5,765 bases of DNA, taken from Pseudomonadota bacterium (GTDB lineage Bacteria > Pseudomonadota > Alphaproteobacteria > UBA8366 > GCA-2717185). The position numbers were made by a program, and so were the translations under genes. The stretch lies in assembly GCA_027619655.1 (NCBI GenBank), contig JAQCHR010000264.1:1-5765 (forward strand), read 5' to 3'. Numbering within the stretch: the first letter of the stretch is position 1; each line of letters begins with the position of its first letter. The notes beneath the pieces were generated by a model that was not told where the DNA came from, did no database searches, and saw nothing but the letters and a program-made list of their open reading frames with translations. This document shows positions 5,717 to 5,765 of this stretch, in pieces.

Positions 5717-5765
5717 ATGGACCAGCTGAAGCTGACGCCCGATATGCTGTTGCGCGCCTATTCGA
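5717..5765 (+). CDS. aat: leucyl/phenylalanyl-tRNA--protein transferase, first 16 codons, 3' end outside window
   Basis: Only MDQLKLTPDMLLRAYS is visible before the window ends. The LTPDMLLRAYS pattern matches the start of Aat, which transfers Leu or Phe from tRNA to the N-terminus of proteins with basic N-terminal residues, marking them for ClpAP degradation. The gene lies 33 bases after accC; GGGAGG is about 12 bases before the ATG, somewhat far. Aat following aroQ-accB-accC is a known alphaproteobacterial order, which adds support. The rest of the gene, including the diagnostic core, is missing. Confidence 0.75.
   Translation, partial: MDQLKLTPDMLLRAYS

Overview
The window looks like chromosomal DNA of a GC-rich alphaproteobacterium, probably Rhodospirillales-like. 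The basis is the GC-rich third codon positions and the order aroQ-accB-accC-aat, a housekeeping cluster typical of Alphaproteobacteria. I inferred this from sequence recognition only; no database search was possible. Gene density is high, and I see no mobile element, CRISPR array, tRNA or rRNA.

Layout: (1) 1-724, minus strand: the N-terminal 241 residues of an AMP-forming acyl-CoA synthetase resembling the ACSF2/medium-chain group, cut by the window's left edge. A GC hairpin lies between its only good Shine-Dalgarno sequence and its ATG. (2) 858-1202, plus strand: a small uncharacterised protein of 114 residues, divergent from the synthetase. (3) 1212-1243: a stem-loop at the convergent junction. 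(4) 1237-3344, minus strand: a translationally coupled pair, a short-form homogentisate 1,2-dioxygenase (first) and a fumarylacetoacetate hydrolase family protein (second), overlapping by ATGA. (5) 3345-3452: a divergent intergenic region with weak promoter-like elements. (6) 3453-5765, plus strand: aroQ (type II 3-dehydroquinate dehydratase), accB (biotin carboxyl carrier protein), accC (biotin carboxylase, GTG start) and the first 16 codons of aat (leucyl/phenylalanyl-tRNA-protein transferase), cut by the right edge. Gaps are 1, 7 and 33 bases, so this is very likely one operon.

Together, the plus-strand operon supplies a late step of the common aromatic (shikimate) pathway and two of the subunits that make malonyl-CoA for fatty acid synthesis. 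The minus-strand pair encodes two of the three enzymes that take homogentisate (from tyrosine or phenylalanine) to fumarate and acetoacetate; the middle enzyme, maleylacetoacetate isomerase, is not in the window. An aromatic-degrading pair is thus transcribed away from an aromatic-synthesising operon.

I see no clearly new biological system. The points most worth a second look are the hairpin between Shine-Dalgarno sequence and start codon in front of the synthetase, the short dioxygenase, non-consensus residues in AccC, and the uncharacterised small protein.
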